A stretch of 64,000 nt of DNA from Hemileia vastatrix. Lineage: Eukaryota; Basidiomycota; Pucciniomycetes; Pucciniales; Zaghouaniaceae. Positions 9,447 through 20,267 of this stretch are shown in pieces. Positions within the stretch are counted from its first letter, which is position 1. Every line of letters begins with the position of its first letter. The notes beneath the pieces are model-generated. The model was not told the origin of the DNA, ran no database searches, and worked only from the letters and a program-made list of their open reading frames with translations. Both the position numbers and the translations under genes were made by a program. Location of the stretch: the NCBI GenBank assembly GCA_030280995.1, contig JASXTE010000007.1, forward strand, positions 5,812,001 through 5,876,000. The letters are read 5' to 3'.

Positions 9447-10415
9447 TGTGAAGAATGTCAGAGAAGAAGTTATTTAAGGCCAAAAGAACCTGGAAATGCT
9501 ACTGGTGAAAATACTATCTTTGGACGGGTTAGTTTGGATGCTGTTCACATCAAGGAAGGTAAATATAAGTACTTGATTGTGGCAAGGGATAATTTGTCTT
9601 GTTGGGTTGAGGCTGTCCCTCTTATTAGTTTATCTGCTAAAAATGTAGCAGAATTTTTGATTAAGGAATGGGTGTATAGGTATGGTGTTATAAAGTTGGT
9701 AACTGTTGATGGCAGCTCCGAGTTTGGTGCAGACTTCAAGGAAGCTGTTTCAAAAATTGGCTCAAAGGTTAGGGTGGAGACCCCATATTATCCTGAAGCA
9801 GAAGGAATGGTTGAAAGGGGGCATCAAGTTATTAAGGATGCTTTGGTTAAAATGTGTGGAAAAAGTGCTGAAAAGTGGAGGCATTATTTACCCCTTGTTT
9901 TATTTGCTGACAGGATTACCACCAAGAGGACAACTGGTTATTCTCCTTATGAATTAGTTTTTGGTCAGAAAGCTGTTTTACCGGTTGATCTTGAAGCTGA
10001 ATATTATCTTGGTGTTGATTGGGATGTAGTCAAAACTACTGAAGATTTGCTCTGTGCTAGAATGCAACAGTTAGAAAAGAAGGAGGAATATTTGGAGAAG
10101 GCATACAATAGGATGATCAAGATCAGGGATCAGTCTGTCAGGTATTGGGATCAAAGGTTGGCTCATAGACTCAGGAAGCCTTTGAGGCCTGGTGATATGG
10201 TGTTGGTGTATAATAGGAGTTTGGAAAGTCAGTGGGGGAAAATGTTTGCTGATAGATGGAATGGACCATATAGGATTAGAGAACAGGTTTCTGGTGGTTC
10301 ATATGTTTTGGAAGAACTGGATGGTGTTGTCTTAAAGAAGAGGGTAGCTGCTGATCAAGTGAAGAATTTTTACCCTAGGGGCACAAAGAGTGCTGAAGTT
10401 TTAACTCCAAAATGA
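9447..10415 (+). CDS. Element 2 integrase core and C-terminus
   Basis: Same frame as RT and RNase H. It holds CEECQRR (end of the HHCC domain), then the D,D-35-E core: SLDAVHIKEG, VDGSSEFGADF and PYYPEAEGMVERGHQVIKDAL with the catalytic Glu. TTKRTTGYSPYELVFG follows, then a GPY/F-type module (RWNGPYRIREQVSGGSYVLEE). There is no chromodomain. It ends at TGA 10413-10415. Because of the stop at 9444 it could not be made as part of the polyprotein in this copy. Confidence 0.8.
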   Translation, partial: CEECQRRSYLRPKEPGNATGENTIFGRVSLDAVHIKEGKYKYLIVARDNLSCWVEAVPLISLSAKNVAEFLIKEWVYRYGVIKLVTVDGSSEFGADFKEAVSKIGSKVRVETPYYPEAEGMVERGHQVIKDALVKMCGKSAEKWRHYLPLVLFADRITTKRTTGYSPYELVFGQKAVLPVDLEAEYYLGVDWDVVKTTEDLLCARMQQLEKKEEYLEKAYNRMIKIRDQSVRYWDQRLAHRLRKPLRPGDMVLVYNRSLESQWGKMFADRWNGPYRIREQVSGGSYVLEELDGVVLKKRVAADQVKNFYPRGTKSAEVLTPK

Positions 10416-11832
10416 TGATAAACTACAACATCAATCTTTTAGGAAATCTCACAGTCTTTCGAAAAATCAATCATTACTTCAATTTTAAAATTTTATTATG
10501 TGGTGAAAATATGAGGGGGAAAAATTTTGTAGGAGTGTTTACAGGGGAACCTTCTAGATTTTATATTGGCAAGTTTGGGGGTAATTGATGAGTTGGCAGC
10601 TCTATTCACAATTACCCCATAATGTTTGTTTCCAACCCTTCTCTGTTTCTAGTTGAATCCTGGCTTTGTTTTTTGTTATATAGGTAGTACTCTATGACTA
10701 TAAACTGGAACCTTACGTTGACACAGCACAATCTTTTGGAAGTTTGGATTCAAGAATTTTGTTATGTTTCATTTTTTTTTGTTGTATTGGGGTGGATGAT
10801 CACTTGTGGTCTCCAATCATTTTTACAAATTGGAGGGAGTCCACTCAGTGATCATTAGTTTGTTTCCTTGATTTTCATTAAATTATCATTTTTCAAATCT
10901 TCAAATTTTCTAAATTTAATTTAAAAAAAAAAAATTATTTTCAAAATTTAATTTTCAAAAAAAAAAAAATTATTATTTTCAAAAATAATTTTTTTTCAAA
11001 AATTTCATTTTATGTTATATTTTTAATTTTGCTTTCCTGTGTATCCACAATCAAGGTGCACTTGGATGTGGGTATGATGTTAGGGGTTTGGCTCATCCAA
11101 ATGGCTGGAGGACATCTTTTATTATATATTTATTTTATTTATTCTGCTAGTCCATCAAGACTTAAAACTGAAATTCTTTTCAAGATCATTTATGATTGGT
11201 CCTAAACTTCAAGACCGTGGAAAACTGAAGATGTCAATAAAACTAGGAATTATAATGGTCAAGATTTGAGGAGGATTTCTTTTAGTTAGAAGTGTTCATT
11301 GGGGAACCTTCTAGATTTTATATTGGCAAGTTTGGGGGTAATTGATGAGTTGGAAACTCTATACACAATTACCCCACAAAGTTCGTTTATATGCTTTATT
11401 GTTTATAGATTGATCTCTAGCATTGGTTTTGTGATGCAGGTGGAAGTCCTCTAAGACTATAAACTGGTGATTTTTTGCGCTTGATCACTCAAGAAAATTC
11501 AAGTGGAGGTCGTTTTTGGAAATTGGAGGACCTCATGGCAATGTCCAGATCATTGCAGTTCTGGCTCAGTGGAGATGAAAGCCCACTCTCTTAATTTTCT
11601 TTTTTTTTTGGAGATGAATGGTAGAGGAGTTTGGAGGACCTCATGGCGGTGTCTAGATCATTGCAGTTCTAGCTCAGTAGGTTTTAAAGCCTACTCTTTC
11701 ATACTCAGCGGATTGAAGCATCAAAAATCAAGTGGAGTCAACTTTAGAAACAAAATTTTTATTGAAATGATGGTGGAAAAGTTTTTTATGTGATTCAGAA
11801 TAGAATGGGGACATTCCATATTGGAGGGAGGA
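10416..11832 (+). other. Element 2 long 3' non-coding region with internal duplications
   Basis: About 1.4 kb between pol and the 3' LTR without a supportable ORF. A segment of about 175 bp is present twice in direct order (about 10533-10707 and 11290-11467). Both copies hold GGGGAACCTTCTAGATT, TTTGGGGGTAATTGATGAG and end in GACTATAAACTGG. A second direct repeat (AGATCATTGCAGTTCT...) occurs at about 11525-11580 and 11635-11690. A/T runs lie at 10920-11010. The polypurine tract TGGAGGGAGGA (11822-11832) abuts the LTR and would prime plus-strand DNA. Confidence 0.7.
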
Positions 11833-13239
11833 TGTGGCATTCCAAATCTGGGTAGGCTACTTAGGTGAAAATTTAATTGGACCTTGGTTGGAAGAAAATC
11901 ATGGTGTTAGCGGGTGTTAATTTGGTTGAAGGAAGTTAACTGGAGTTTTTTTTTGGGTAGATTTATGGTGATTTTTGGAGGATTTATGGTGATTTTTTGG
12001 AGGATTTATGGTGTTTTGGAATGGATATATGTTGGTATTCCTATTGTTATTTGATGGTTTCATGGATTGGGTATTGGTTTTATTGGATTTTCTAGGGCTC
12101 TCTTGGTATTTTTGGTGGATGCAGTGTGCACATGGAGTAGCAATTTTTTTCCGGTGCGCTCCCGTTCACTCCGGTGATTTTCATGCAAAAGCAAAGTGTA
12201 CTGGAAAAATTCTGTCATTGTGGAAAAGTTTGGTTATGGTGAAAAGATTAAACTCACTCTGGAAAAAAGAGCTCATTGTGGCAAAATTTTCTCACAATGG
12301 GAAAGTCTGATCACCAGTGCAAAGTTTGGTCACTGCAGAAAAGTCTGGGCACTGTGGTAAAGTTTGGTCACTATAGGAAAGTCTGATCACCAGTGCAAAG
12401 TTTGGTCACTGCAGAAAAGTCTGGGCACCGTGGTAAAGTTTGGTCACTGTAGAAAAGTCTGATCACCAGTGCAAAGTTTGGTCACTGCAGAAAAGTTTTG
12501 CTATTGTGGCAAAATTTGGTTAGAATTTATCATGCTTGTTAGATCAATAGTTTATTGTAGATCCTATGCATGCAGGGTATTGTTGGAAAGGTCTGGAGGA
12601 GGAGAATCAGATAGAAGGGGGAGAATCTTAGTCTTATACATGTTTTTTGTCTTTTAGTTTTGATAACAAAGGTCTTTTTTGATAATTAACAATTTTTAAC
12701 ATATAACAACAATTATAATAAAAAATATCAACATATAGGGTACCATTGGATAGCTCTCATCCTTGGTGACTCAAATTTATTTCTTTTCTTATAAAATTTA
12801 TAAAATAAAAAATATAATAAAGAACGCTCTTTAATTTTGGTGGGAAACTGGGTAAATCTGGGGCAGACCTTTAATAAGGCACCTTTGAACAGATAATCCC
12901 AAGGGTAGTTTCTGGGGTACTTTACTGTACTTTTCAGTCTCTGGGGAAAGTGTTGCCGCTTGTTCTAAGTATTTTCTGTGACTAGTATCAGTGTAATCTG
13001 GTATTAGGTATTTGTTTTGGAAGTGTAATCATTTATTGCACTTATTTTTTCTATATTATGGTTTCCAACACTTTCAAAGTCTTTCTCTCAGATTTTCAAC
13101 TTATTCAACTCTTCAAGAAGATCTTCAAGCTTAGTTAATTGAGTCTTCCGTTTAATTAGAGGGACAGGGATTTCTTTTTGTTTTTCCAACTCCCTCGGAT
13201 TCTGCCTGCAGCAAGGTGACTGTAGGAGTCTACTCTACA
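11833..13239 (+). repeat. 3' LTR of Element 2
   Basis: 1407-bp partner of the 5' LTR with the same ends. It is 97 bp longer, mainly from one extra 76-bp minisatellite unit (about 12303-12512) and a duplicated GGAGGATTTATGGTG motif near 11960-12012, partly offset by a small deletion. Confidence 0.9.
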
Positions 13240-15920
13240 CTGGCTCCCCTGTTCTTTTTGTAAAGAAAAAGGATGGTAGCCTTAGGTTGTGTGTTGACTA
13301 TAGAAAGCTCAGAACAGTCACTAAGAAGAATGCATATCCTGTTCCTCCTATGTGATTGCTTCTTACCCTCTTCAATGGTGCTAATTTCTTTTTTAAAATT
13401 GATCTTAGAGGCACTTATAATCTTATTCGCATTGCGGAAGGTCATGAGCCACTGACTGCAATGCGCACTAGAGTTTGTAGTTTTTAATATTTAGTTATGC
13501 CTTTTGCATTATGTAATGCATCATCTACTTTTCAAAATTTTTTTAATGTCATCTTTCAAGATGTTGTCTATTTAGACAATATTTTAATTTCTCAAAGAAA
13601 CTTGATGAACATATTCATCATGTTCTACAGGTTTTAAATTGCCTTTGGGATCAGGGTCTCTAAGCCAAGCACAATAAGTGCGAATTCCTTCTTAAATCTA
13701 TTGATTTTTTTGAGGTTTACATTGTCCACTGATGGTTTAGTCATGGACAACAAAAAGGTCCAAAAAGTCCTGGAATGGCCTGAGCCCAAAACCGTTAAAT
13801 CCCTCCAAGGATTTTTGGGTTTTGCCAATTTCTATAGAATATTCATTAAAGATTACTCTAAAACTATTTCAAATCTTGCTTCTCTTCTTAGAAAAGATAT
13901 TCCATTTGTTTTTACTTCTACAGCACAAAAGGAATTCAAAGCATTGAAGACTGCTTTCACCACAGCTCCAATTCTTTGTCACTTTGATCCTTCTGCTTTG
14001 ACAATAGTCGAGACAGACACTAGAAATTATGCTATCCAAGGGGTAATCTCTCAATTAAATCCTGAAAAAAAATTGTTTCATCCTGTTGCTTTTGAGTCAC
14101 ACAAACTCATTGCGGCAGAATTAAATTATGAAATTAATGACAAAGAGCTTTTAGCTATCATTCATTGTCTTAAAAAATGGCACTCTTTTCTTCTTATCCT
14201 AGATAATACTTTTCAGATCCTGACTGACCATAATTCTTTGAAATACTTTATGTCTTCAAAAGTGTTTACCAGGCGTCAGGCCAGGTTGGCTGAATTTCTG
14301 TCTGAATTTCCATTTTCTATTTCCTATCGCCCAGGTAAGAACTGTATTGTCCCAGATATCCTGTCACATTGGGATGACATTTACCCACAGCGGGGGACGC
14401 ATTTGCTGACAAGAACCCAGAAAATGTGAAATCAATCTTCAACGAATCAATGTTAATGACTCATCAACTTAATTTGATGACAATTCAATCTTTTCAAAAT
14501 CCACTATCCAACATCCTCGAAGCTCATTCAAAGGACAATTATTGTTTAGGGTTAAAAGACAAAATACTCTCGAAGAAAGGGGCCCAAAGATTTAGTATTG
14601 AATCAGGTCTATTAGTTTTCAAAGGTAGAGTAGTCATACCCGATAACAATGAAATAAAATTATGGATTTTCGATAGTCGACATGATTCTCCATTAGCTGG
14701 TCATTTTGGGGTTAATAAAACCTACCAGTTAATAGCGAGGGATTTCTTCTGGCCAGGAATGACCAGAGAAATAAAGGCCTATATAAGATCCTGTTACGAA
14801 TGTAATAGAAATAAGGCTCCCTGTCACTGGAAGCATGGGTTGCTTCAACCACTTTCTATTCCCTCTAAACCTTTGGAATCTTTGTTGATGGATTTTATTT
14901 CTCAACTTCCTCGTTCTAATAATTTTGTTGCTATATTAATAATAGTAGATATATTTTCAAAAATGTCTATTTTCATAAAAATCACTACTACTGCTACAGC
15001 AGAAGATTTGTCAAAATTGTTTCTAGAATATGTATTCTCCAAACATGGCTTACCTAATGATATTATTTCAGATAGAGGCTCATTTTTTATATCCACATTC
15101 TGGACTCAATATCACGAGGAATCTCTCCATGGCCTATCATCCTGAAACCGATGGGAAAACTGAAAGGGTCAACCAAATCCTTGAACAATATCTCCGAATG
15201 TATGTCAGTTATCAACAAGACAATCGGACTAAATGGTTACCATTGGCCGAATTTGCTTATAATAACTTGACTCATTCTTCAACACAACAATCTCCTTTTG
15301 AAACTGTTTATGGAAGACATCCTCAATTCAACTCAATCCATGTAGGAACTAGTCATCCTGCGGAACATTATCTTCGAACCATATCAAGGCTCCAAGAAGA
15401 ACTTAAATCAAACTTTGAATTAGCAATTCAAAGGTACAAGGAACAGGCCGACAAACATTGACAATCTGCTCCTTCCTTCAAACCAGGCGACAAAGTATGG
15501 CTTGACGCACAAAACATTCAAAAAACTTGAACATCTAACAAACTTGCCAAAAAGTGCTTGGGACCATTCAAAATTGACTCCAAAGTCTCTAAAACTGCAT
15601 TTCAACTCAAGCTACCTCCTAAATGGCAGGCTATTCACCCTGTTTTCCACGTATCTCTCCTGGAACTGGCTTGAGAAACATACCCTGGCAGGAACCAACC
15701 TCCTCCGGAACAGGTCAAAGTAGAAGACCATCTAGAGTGGGAAGTAAGCCGTATCCTTGATTCAAGAATGCGCAAGGGGAAACTTCAATACCTCGTGGAA
15801 TGGGAAGGCTCCCTCAATAACTCAGACAAAAAATCCTGGGAACCAGCCATCAATGTTTCTAATGCCCCTGAACTCCTAAAATCTTTTCATCTTAAATATC
15901 CTTTAAAACCAAAACCTTAA
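13240..15920 (+). pseudogene. Chromovirus pol remnant, RT to chromodomain
   Basis: Right half of the chromovirus split by Element 2. Blocks in order: RT ([22 protein letters not shown]; catalytic box YLDN where YXDD is needed), RT thumb (PKTVKSLQGFLGFANFYRIF), RNase H (IVETDTRNYAIQGVISQ), integrase HHCC (HDSPLAGHFGVNKTYQ...CYECNRNK), DDE core (LMDFISQLP, DRGSFF, YHPETDGKTERVNQ), GPF-like segment, and a chromodomain (WEVSRILDSRMRKGKLQYLVEWEG...SWEPAIN) ending at TAA 15918-15920. Several stops and frameshifts, for example near 13357, 15145 and 15461, break it. The chromodomain marks it as a chromovirus; such domains steer integration to methylated-histone chromatin. Its own LTRs are not in the window. 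Confidence 0.88.
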
Positions 15921-16135
15921 AACTCTCTTTTATTTTTTCTTTTTCTTCTCTTCTCTTCTCTTTTCTTTTCTTTTTTAAAATTCTAAAAAATCCTTACTCT
16001 GTTTTCTTTTTCATAAAGTTTTTTCAATTTTTTTTTTAAAAATAAATAAATAAAACAAAATAAAATTAAATTAAATTAAAAATAAATATTTTTTTAAAAA
16101 AAAACAAAGTCTAAAAAATTTCATCAAAATAAAAT
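15921..16135. other. Pyrimidine-rich and A/T-rich tail of the chromovirus
   Basis: No gene. CTCTTTT-type runs are followed by poly-A/T. Homology to the Element 3 LTR starts abruptly at about 16136, so a truncation or recombination breakpoint lies here. Confidence 0.6.
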
Positions 16136-16938
16136 CTATCCCTGGAAATTACAGCACTGTGAGGGCACATCAACTCCCCATGGCGTCCACTTCAAGCAGA
16201 TTAAACACCCAGACCTCTAGTAAGGAAACTCCATCACAATTAATGATAACACAGACCTAAAACATAATTAGAAAATCCAGATAAAAGCGGATACCATAAA
16301 GAAACAGGTAAAATAAGTAATCCAAAAGAGACAAAATGAAACCCAAAGCATATAAAGGAAACAAATGAAATGTCCAAGCCCCCAATAACACCCCCAAGCA
16401 TCCACATTAACCCAGCAATGACCTCCCAACCCATAAATCCATGAATATCCATCCAAGGAAGCAGATTAAGTTGTCCAAACTGAGTGTATGCGCCTGAAAT
16501 AGATGTCTATGCTTCTGTAGGCGTTGTGAATCCACTGATTACGTCCACATGACCTAAAATAAGCAAAAAAAACAAAGGTTATAGGCTATTAAGAGGCTAA
16601 AACCCACTTATAGACCTAAATATACATAATATACTGCATATTTCACTGAATATGAGCTTTATGTATACATTTAAGCTTATGTATGTCAATAATTACTTAA
16701 TATCACTTAAGATAAGTATATTATGACTCCATTAACACCTTAATAAGTATTACTAGGATATGTATAAGCTATTTAAACTACTATAAGTTATATAATAGTG
16801 TAATAATTATATATATATGTATTATAATCATATATATAATTGTTTTAACCTTATTTTCAAGATATAAGCTTAATGTACTTAAGGTTATCTTATTTTAAGC
16901 ATAATAAATACTCAGTCCTAGGGATATCTAGGCTGACA
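16136..16938 (-). repeat. Truncated 3' LTR of Element 3
   Basis: About 800 bp matching roughly positions 404-1203 of the solo LTR at the window start. The outer end is lost at the junction with the chromovirus tail. Confidence 0.85.
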
Positions 16939-17054
16939 CTCCATCACCCAAAAAAAACAATTAAAAAAATTTTAAGACATTTTAATTAAAAGTAAGGAGT
17001 GAATAGAAAAATAAGTTTTAAGTTTTATATAATACATATACTGAATAAACATTA

Positions 17055-18587
17055 TTATTTGGATTTAAATTTTTTCAAGAGATTTTTAAGATCAGAGATT
17101 TTATTTTCTGGAATCGACTGTTCATATTCACTTGATTTATTTTTAAATCATAATAGATACTCAACTCCCTTTTCTTTTGTAAGGTGTCTCTTTTTAAGTA
17201 TCTTTTCAATTTCTGCTTTTTCAACTATTTCTTCAGGTTTCTGTTTATGCCTTCCTGATATTCTTGGAAATAGATCAGTATCATTAGAATGGTATGGTTT
17301 CTTTTTAAGACTAGCAGGAATATTATCCATATCACAGGTTAAACTAATTTTCATCTCATGATTTTTTACAAGGCCAAGTCCATTTGTACCATGTGCAAAA
17401 GCCATTGAAAATGCTTTAATTAAGTCCAAAATATTATTTTTCTCACCTTCACTTATCTGAGTGCCAAATGATGCTTTAGAAATTTCTGTTTCCAGAAGTT
17501 CCATCTCGCTGGATTCTCATCCTTTGCATGGAGAATTTGTTACTGACTCAATGTGTAAGACTGTGTTAAAAGAATTAATTTTAAATTTCCTTTTACCATT
17601 CATTCCAATTGTAAAATTATTATTAGCAGGGTCTAATTTCACACCAAACTTAGTCAGAATATCATTTCCAATGATAAAAAAGTTACTACAGTTAGTATTG
17701 TCCATTACTACAAAGTCACAAGTTAATCTTACATAACCATGTTGATGTTTAAAGAAAACAGCAGCTTTGTATCTACCAATGGGGTGTAGCACTGATCCAA
17801 AACCTCTCCAATTTTTACTTTGAAGGGGTTCAAGCTTAGACTTATATTCACTATCAATTCTCTGTAATGTATTAGTAGAAACAACAGAACCTGCAGCTCC
17901 TATGTCCAATACTATATTAACATTTTCACCAGAAATGATAGCTGGAACTGTGATAGGTGTCATTTTAAAGTTATCAGCTTGTATATCTTTAATGATTTCA
18001 GCATTTTCAAAATTCATTAAAGAGTCATTTGAGACCATATTTAATATTTGCTTTTCAAAGATGGACAAATCATCTTCCAACATACAGACTTCATTTTCAT
18101 CACTATATGAGATATTGCTGTCATCATCACTTGATTCTTTACTTTTTTCAGTTTCAGTTTCAGATTCACGTTGATTTTTAACAAAATTTATATTTTTCTC
18201 ACATTTGTGACCTTTAACCCAAGGTTTGTTACACTTATAACAAGTATTTGTTTCATACTTTTTAGGTACTACAGGTGCAGTAGGTTTTTTCTGCTTCTCC
18301 TGGAGTGTTTTTGAATTCTGATTTTTCACAGGTTCAACATTTTGTTTATAAGTGGAATACCTTGATTCATACTTATGTTTTAATAATATTTCATTGCAAA
18401 TATTAATAAAGTCAGAATATTCAGTAACATTTAATGTTCTAGCTACAACAATGTCTCTGAAAGATATAGGTAATTTATATATTATCTTATCTTTCCATAA
18501 GTTAAAATGCATATTAGGCTCAATGGCTTTTAATATTTTATTTAAATTCATTAAAAATACCATAGGTTTGTCACCATTCAACGTATT
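17055..18587 (-). pseudogene. Element 3 gag C-terminus, protease and fused integrase tail
   Basis: Same frame as the upstream gag, after a TAA (18588-18590) where relatives have Tyr. It carries the gag C-terminus, a CYKCNKPWVKGHKC knuckle (CX2CX7HXC), an acidic linker, then a retropepsin (IVLDIGAAGSVVS; the triad reads DIG, with Ile where relatives have Ser) and IGNDILTKFGVKLDP. TGA at about 17517 interrupts it. The RT lead-in SLKKKPY is then fused straight to the integrase tail HSNDTDLFP...EEIVEKAEIEKIL. In intact relatives these points are about 2.7 kb apart and both read KPY, so deletion across a short repeat is likely. A further stop lies near 17145. The AT-hook reads SGRHKQK, so it is also damaged. 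Confidence 0.85.
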
Positions 18588-20267
18588 TTACCTAGTTTTC
18601 TCATAAAGTCTCTTCTGAGTAAGCCCGAATTTAGAACCTCCAAATTGTTTTTCAATAAGTTGTTTCCATTCAGCCCAAGAGTAATCTTTACCCTCACTCA
18701 ATACAGCTCCAAACCATAATAAAGCAACATCTTTAAATAAAGAAATTAATTTTGATGTTATTTCTTCATCTGGTAACTTATATGAGAATTTTAAATTGTC
18801 AATTCTTTGTATAAAATGTTGCCAATCAGAGCTGGCTTCCCCATAATAAGTTGGGTACTGTTCTATCTTAGGCCAGTTTTTCTGATTGGATTTTATCTCA
18901 ATAATCTTAGGTAAATTCAATAACTCATTTACTCTTGATAAATGGTCTTGTATTTCCTCCTGTACAGATTTGTGACTTAAATTTTCAGATTTGACACTAC
19001 CACCAGATGGTTTTAGTTGTGGTGGTATAGGGAAGGAATGAGATTCACTTTTGCCAATGAAAGGATTATTATTATCTTGAGTATACTTATGATTATCCTG
19101 GTTCATTAGTAGATTGGCAGTTTCAATCTCAACTTTATTTAATCTTTGTAGTAGCTCAGAGACACTTTGATTTGTCTGGGTAAAAGATAACTTAGTTCTT
19201 GATTCAGTTTTCAACAAGTGTGCTTCGTACAATTTTTCTAACTCACAGAATTTGTTTGAAAGTTCACTATATTTTTTACTCAATGAATCATATTTAAGAG
19301 TTAGAGACAAATTTTCTTTCTCTAATTCTTTATTACATGTTTCCAGTTGAGAAATATTTAATTTCAAGGATGAAATCGTATCACTAGTGAGCTTAACTGT
19401 CTGTTCAGTCATTCTATTCCATAATGCTGAAACAATTCTATGGACAGTTGGATTATTGTTAAAATACTCCATGTCTTCCTTTTCAATTCTCTCACTCTCC
19501 TGTGAACTTCTCCTCTCCCTAGTAAGTGGTGGCAACTGAGGATTAACCGTATTATTATTATGAATAGTACTGCTATTGTGGACAAAAGACAAGTCAGGTG
19601 TATCTACATCAAAACCTAAATTTCTTAAATCCTCCTCTATTTTCTGCACAGATTTGACATCAATAGTATTACCTATATTGTAATCATCAGTATTGTGTTC
19701 AATCTGAGAGGGTAATCTACTTACCAAGGGATAGATGCCAGTCCTGATTTTTGGTGCTTTTTTCCTTTGTATGGGTGAGCTGAGGAAGTCTGATGAGGTG
19801 GAGGATCCCTGTTGCAGCTGTGGCTGGTCCATTGTTGATGGAACCAGTCCCACTTCCATTTGTCTACCAGGATTTTCTCCTGGAAGTGATGTGACCCCCC
19901 TGGGGTAGGGGGTTGCTGACTTGGTTGGCTTGGCTGGCCTCTCTTTAGCTCTGCCAGTGTTTGATTCATTTGTTGGAACCCTACCTTGCAATTGTTCTGT
20001 AATTGCTCTACCTCTTTGAGCATGAGTGACTTGGATTCTTCCAAGTTCAAGAACTGTTTGGCCAGATAGGATATTTGATCCTGAAGAGGAGGAGACGTCT
20101 TTTTTATGGTAATCTTTTTTAATAGGGTGTCTTTTTCCTCTATGCTCATCTTCTCTGCCTGGGGGTATGACTGACCCTCCATGGTTATGTCCTGGATAGT
20201 TTTTGTTAGCTTTAGACCTGGTATTATAAGCAGGATTTTCACTTACACTGTCCTGAGGAGCACTCAT
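18588..20267 (-). CDS. gag: Element 3 gag, unspliced frame
   Basis: 559 residues from ATG 20267. The first 180 residues are Ser/Pro/Gly/Lys-rich and low in conservation; this stretch overlaps a second, spliced reading frame (20191-19721). From about residue 200 the sequence is conserved in Elements 5-7: acidic linker, long coiled coil (SQLETCNKELEKENLSLTLK), then a gag core with NWPKIEQYPTYYGEASSDWQ and LPDEEITSKLISLF. It ends at TAA 18588-18590, a nonsense change, since the family frame runs on into protease. Gag would build the particle. Exon 1 of the spliced product uses the same ATG. Confidence 0.8.
   Translation of the reverse strand: MSAPQDSVSENPAYNTRSKANKNYPGHNHGGSVIPPGREDEHRGKRHPIKKDYHKKDVSSSSGSNILSGQTVLELGRIQVTHAQRGRAITEQLQGRVPTNESNTGRAKERPAKPTKSATPYPRGVTSLPGENPGRQMEVGLVPSTMDQPQLQQGSSTSSDFLSSPIQRKKAPKIRTGIYPLVSRLPSQIEHNTDDYNIGNTIDVKSVQKIEEDLRNLGFDVDTPDLSFVHNSSTIHNNNTVNPQLPPLTRERRSSQESERIEKEDMEYFNNNPTVHRIVSALWNRMTEQTVKLTSDTISSLKLNISQLETCNKELEKENLSLTLKYDSLSKKYSELSNKFCELEKLYEAHLLKTESRTKLSFTQTNQSVSELLQRLNKVEIETANLLMNQDNHKYTQDNNNPFIGKSESHSFPIPPQLKPSGGSVKSENLSHKSVQEEIQDHLSRVNELLNLPKIIEIKSNQKNWPKIEQYPTYYGEASSDWQHFIQRIDNLKFSYKLPDEEITSKLISLFKDVALLWFGAVLSEGKDYSWAEWKQLIEKQFGGSKFGLTQKRLYEKTR
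19673..19724 (-). other. Candidate intron 2 in Element 3, 52 nt
   Basis: TTG|GTAAGT donor at the end of ORF1, ACTGAT branch-like site, acceptor AATATAG|GTAAT. Splicing gives TG|G TAA, so ORF1 still stops at the junction, and gag would lie in the +1 frame. The signals look real; their coding use is unclear. Confidence 0.5.
19721..20191 (-). CDS. Element 3 ORF1, exon 2 (overlaps gag in another frame)
   Basis: About 156 codons open from the intron 1 acceptor to TGG-TAA. Order: MEGQSYPQAEKMSIEEK, LLKKITIKK, a predicted coiled coil (QISYLAKQFLNLEESKS...EVEQLQNN), a Pro/Gln-rich linker, then DKWKWDWFHQQW, AHPYKGKK and ASIPW before the stop. Element 6 matches it through MEGQ, MS[IL]EE, LLK, IKK, WKWDW and HPY, while the overlapping gag frame is poorly conserved here, so this frame looks like the selected one. 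I recognise no known family. The WxWD...HPY...W pattern could be a nucleic-acid or particle-binding tail; that is a guess. Confidence 0.7.
   Translation of the reverse strand, partial: DITMEGQSYPQAEKMSIEEKDTLLKKITIKKTSPPLQDQISYLAKQFLNLEESKSLMLKEVEQLQNNCKVGFQQMNQTLAELKRGQPSQPSQQPPTPGGSHHFQEKILVDKWKWDWFHQQWTSHSCNRDPPPHQTSSAHPYKGKKHQKSGLASIPW
20192..20246 (-). other. Intron 1 in Element 3 gag region, 55 nt
   Basis: GTAAGT donor, GCTAAC branch site 12 nt before the acceptor, and acceptor CTATCCAG|GACAT. Removing 55 nt shifts the start ATG from the gag frame into ORF1 without a stop. Elements 5 and 6 have a matching intron of 58 nt at the same place and phase. Confidence 0.78.
20247..20267 (-). 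CDS. Element 3 ORF1, exon 1
   Basis: Seven codons (MSAPQDS) up to a perfect GTAAGT donor, phase 0. Element 6 has a first exon of the same length. The unspliced gag frame shares this start. Confidence 0.7.

Larger units (their letters stand above)
2173..13239 (+). mobile_element. Element 2: Ty3-type LTR retrotransposon nested in the chromovirus
   Basis: Complete insertion bounded by LTRs of 1310 bp (2173-3482) and 1407 bp (11833-13239), both TGTGGCATTCC...TCTACA. The chromovirus RT motif [15 protein letters not shown] resumes exactly across the two ends. CTGG is duplicated at 2169-2172 and 13240-13243 (ACTGG if the last LTR base is counted as shared). Inside, in order: tRNA-Lys-type primer site, hairpin leader, gag, protease, RT, RNase H, integrase, long 3' non-coding region and polypurine tract 11822-11832. 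RT carries FIDDGGIKGP, which I associate with a basidiomycete Ty3 lineage separate from the other elements here. In-frame stops split the polyprotein. Confidence 0.93.
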
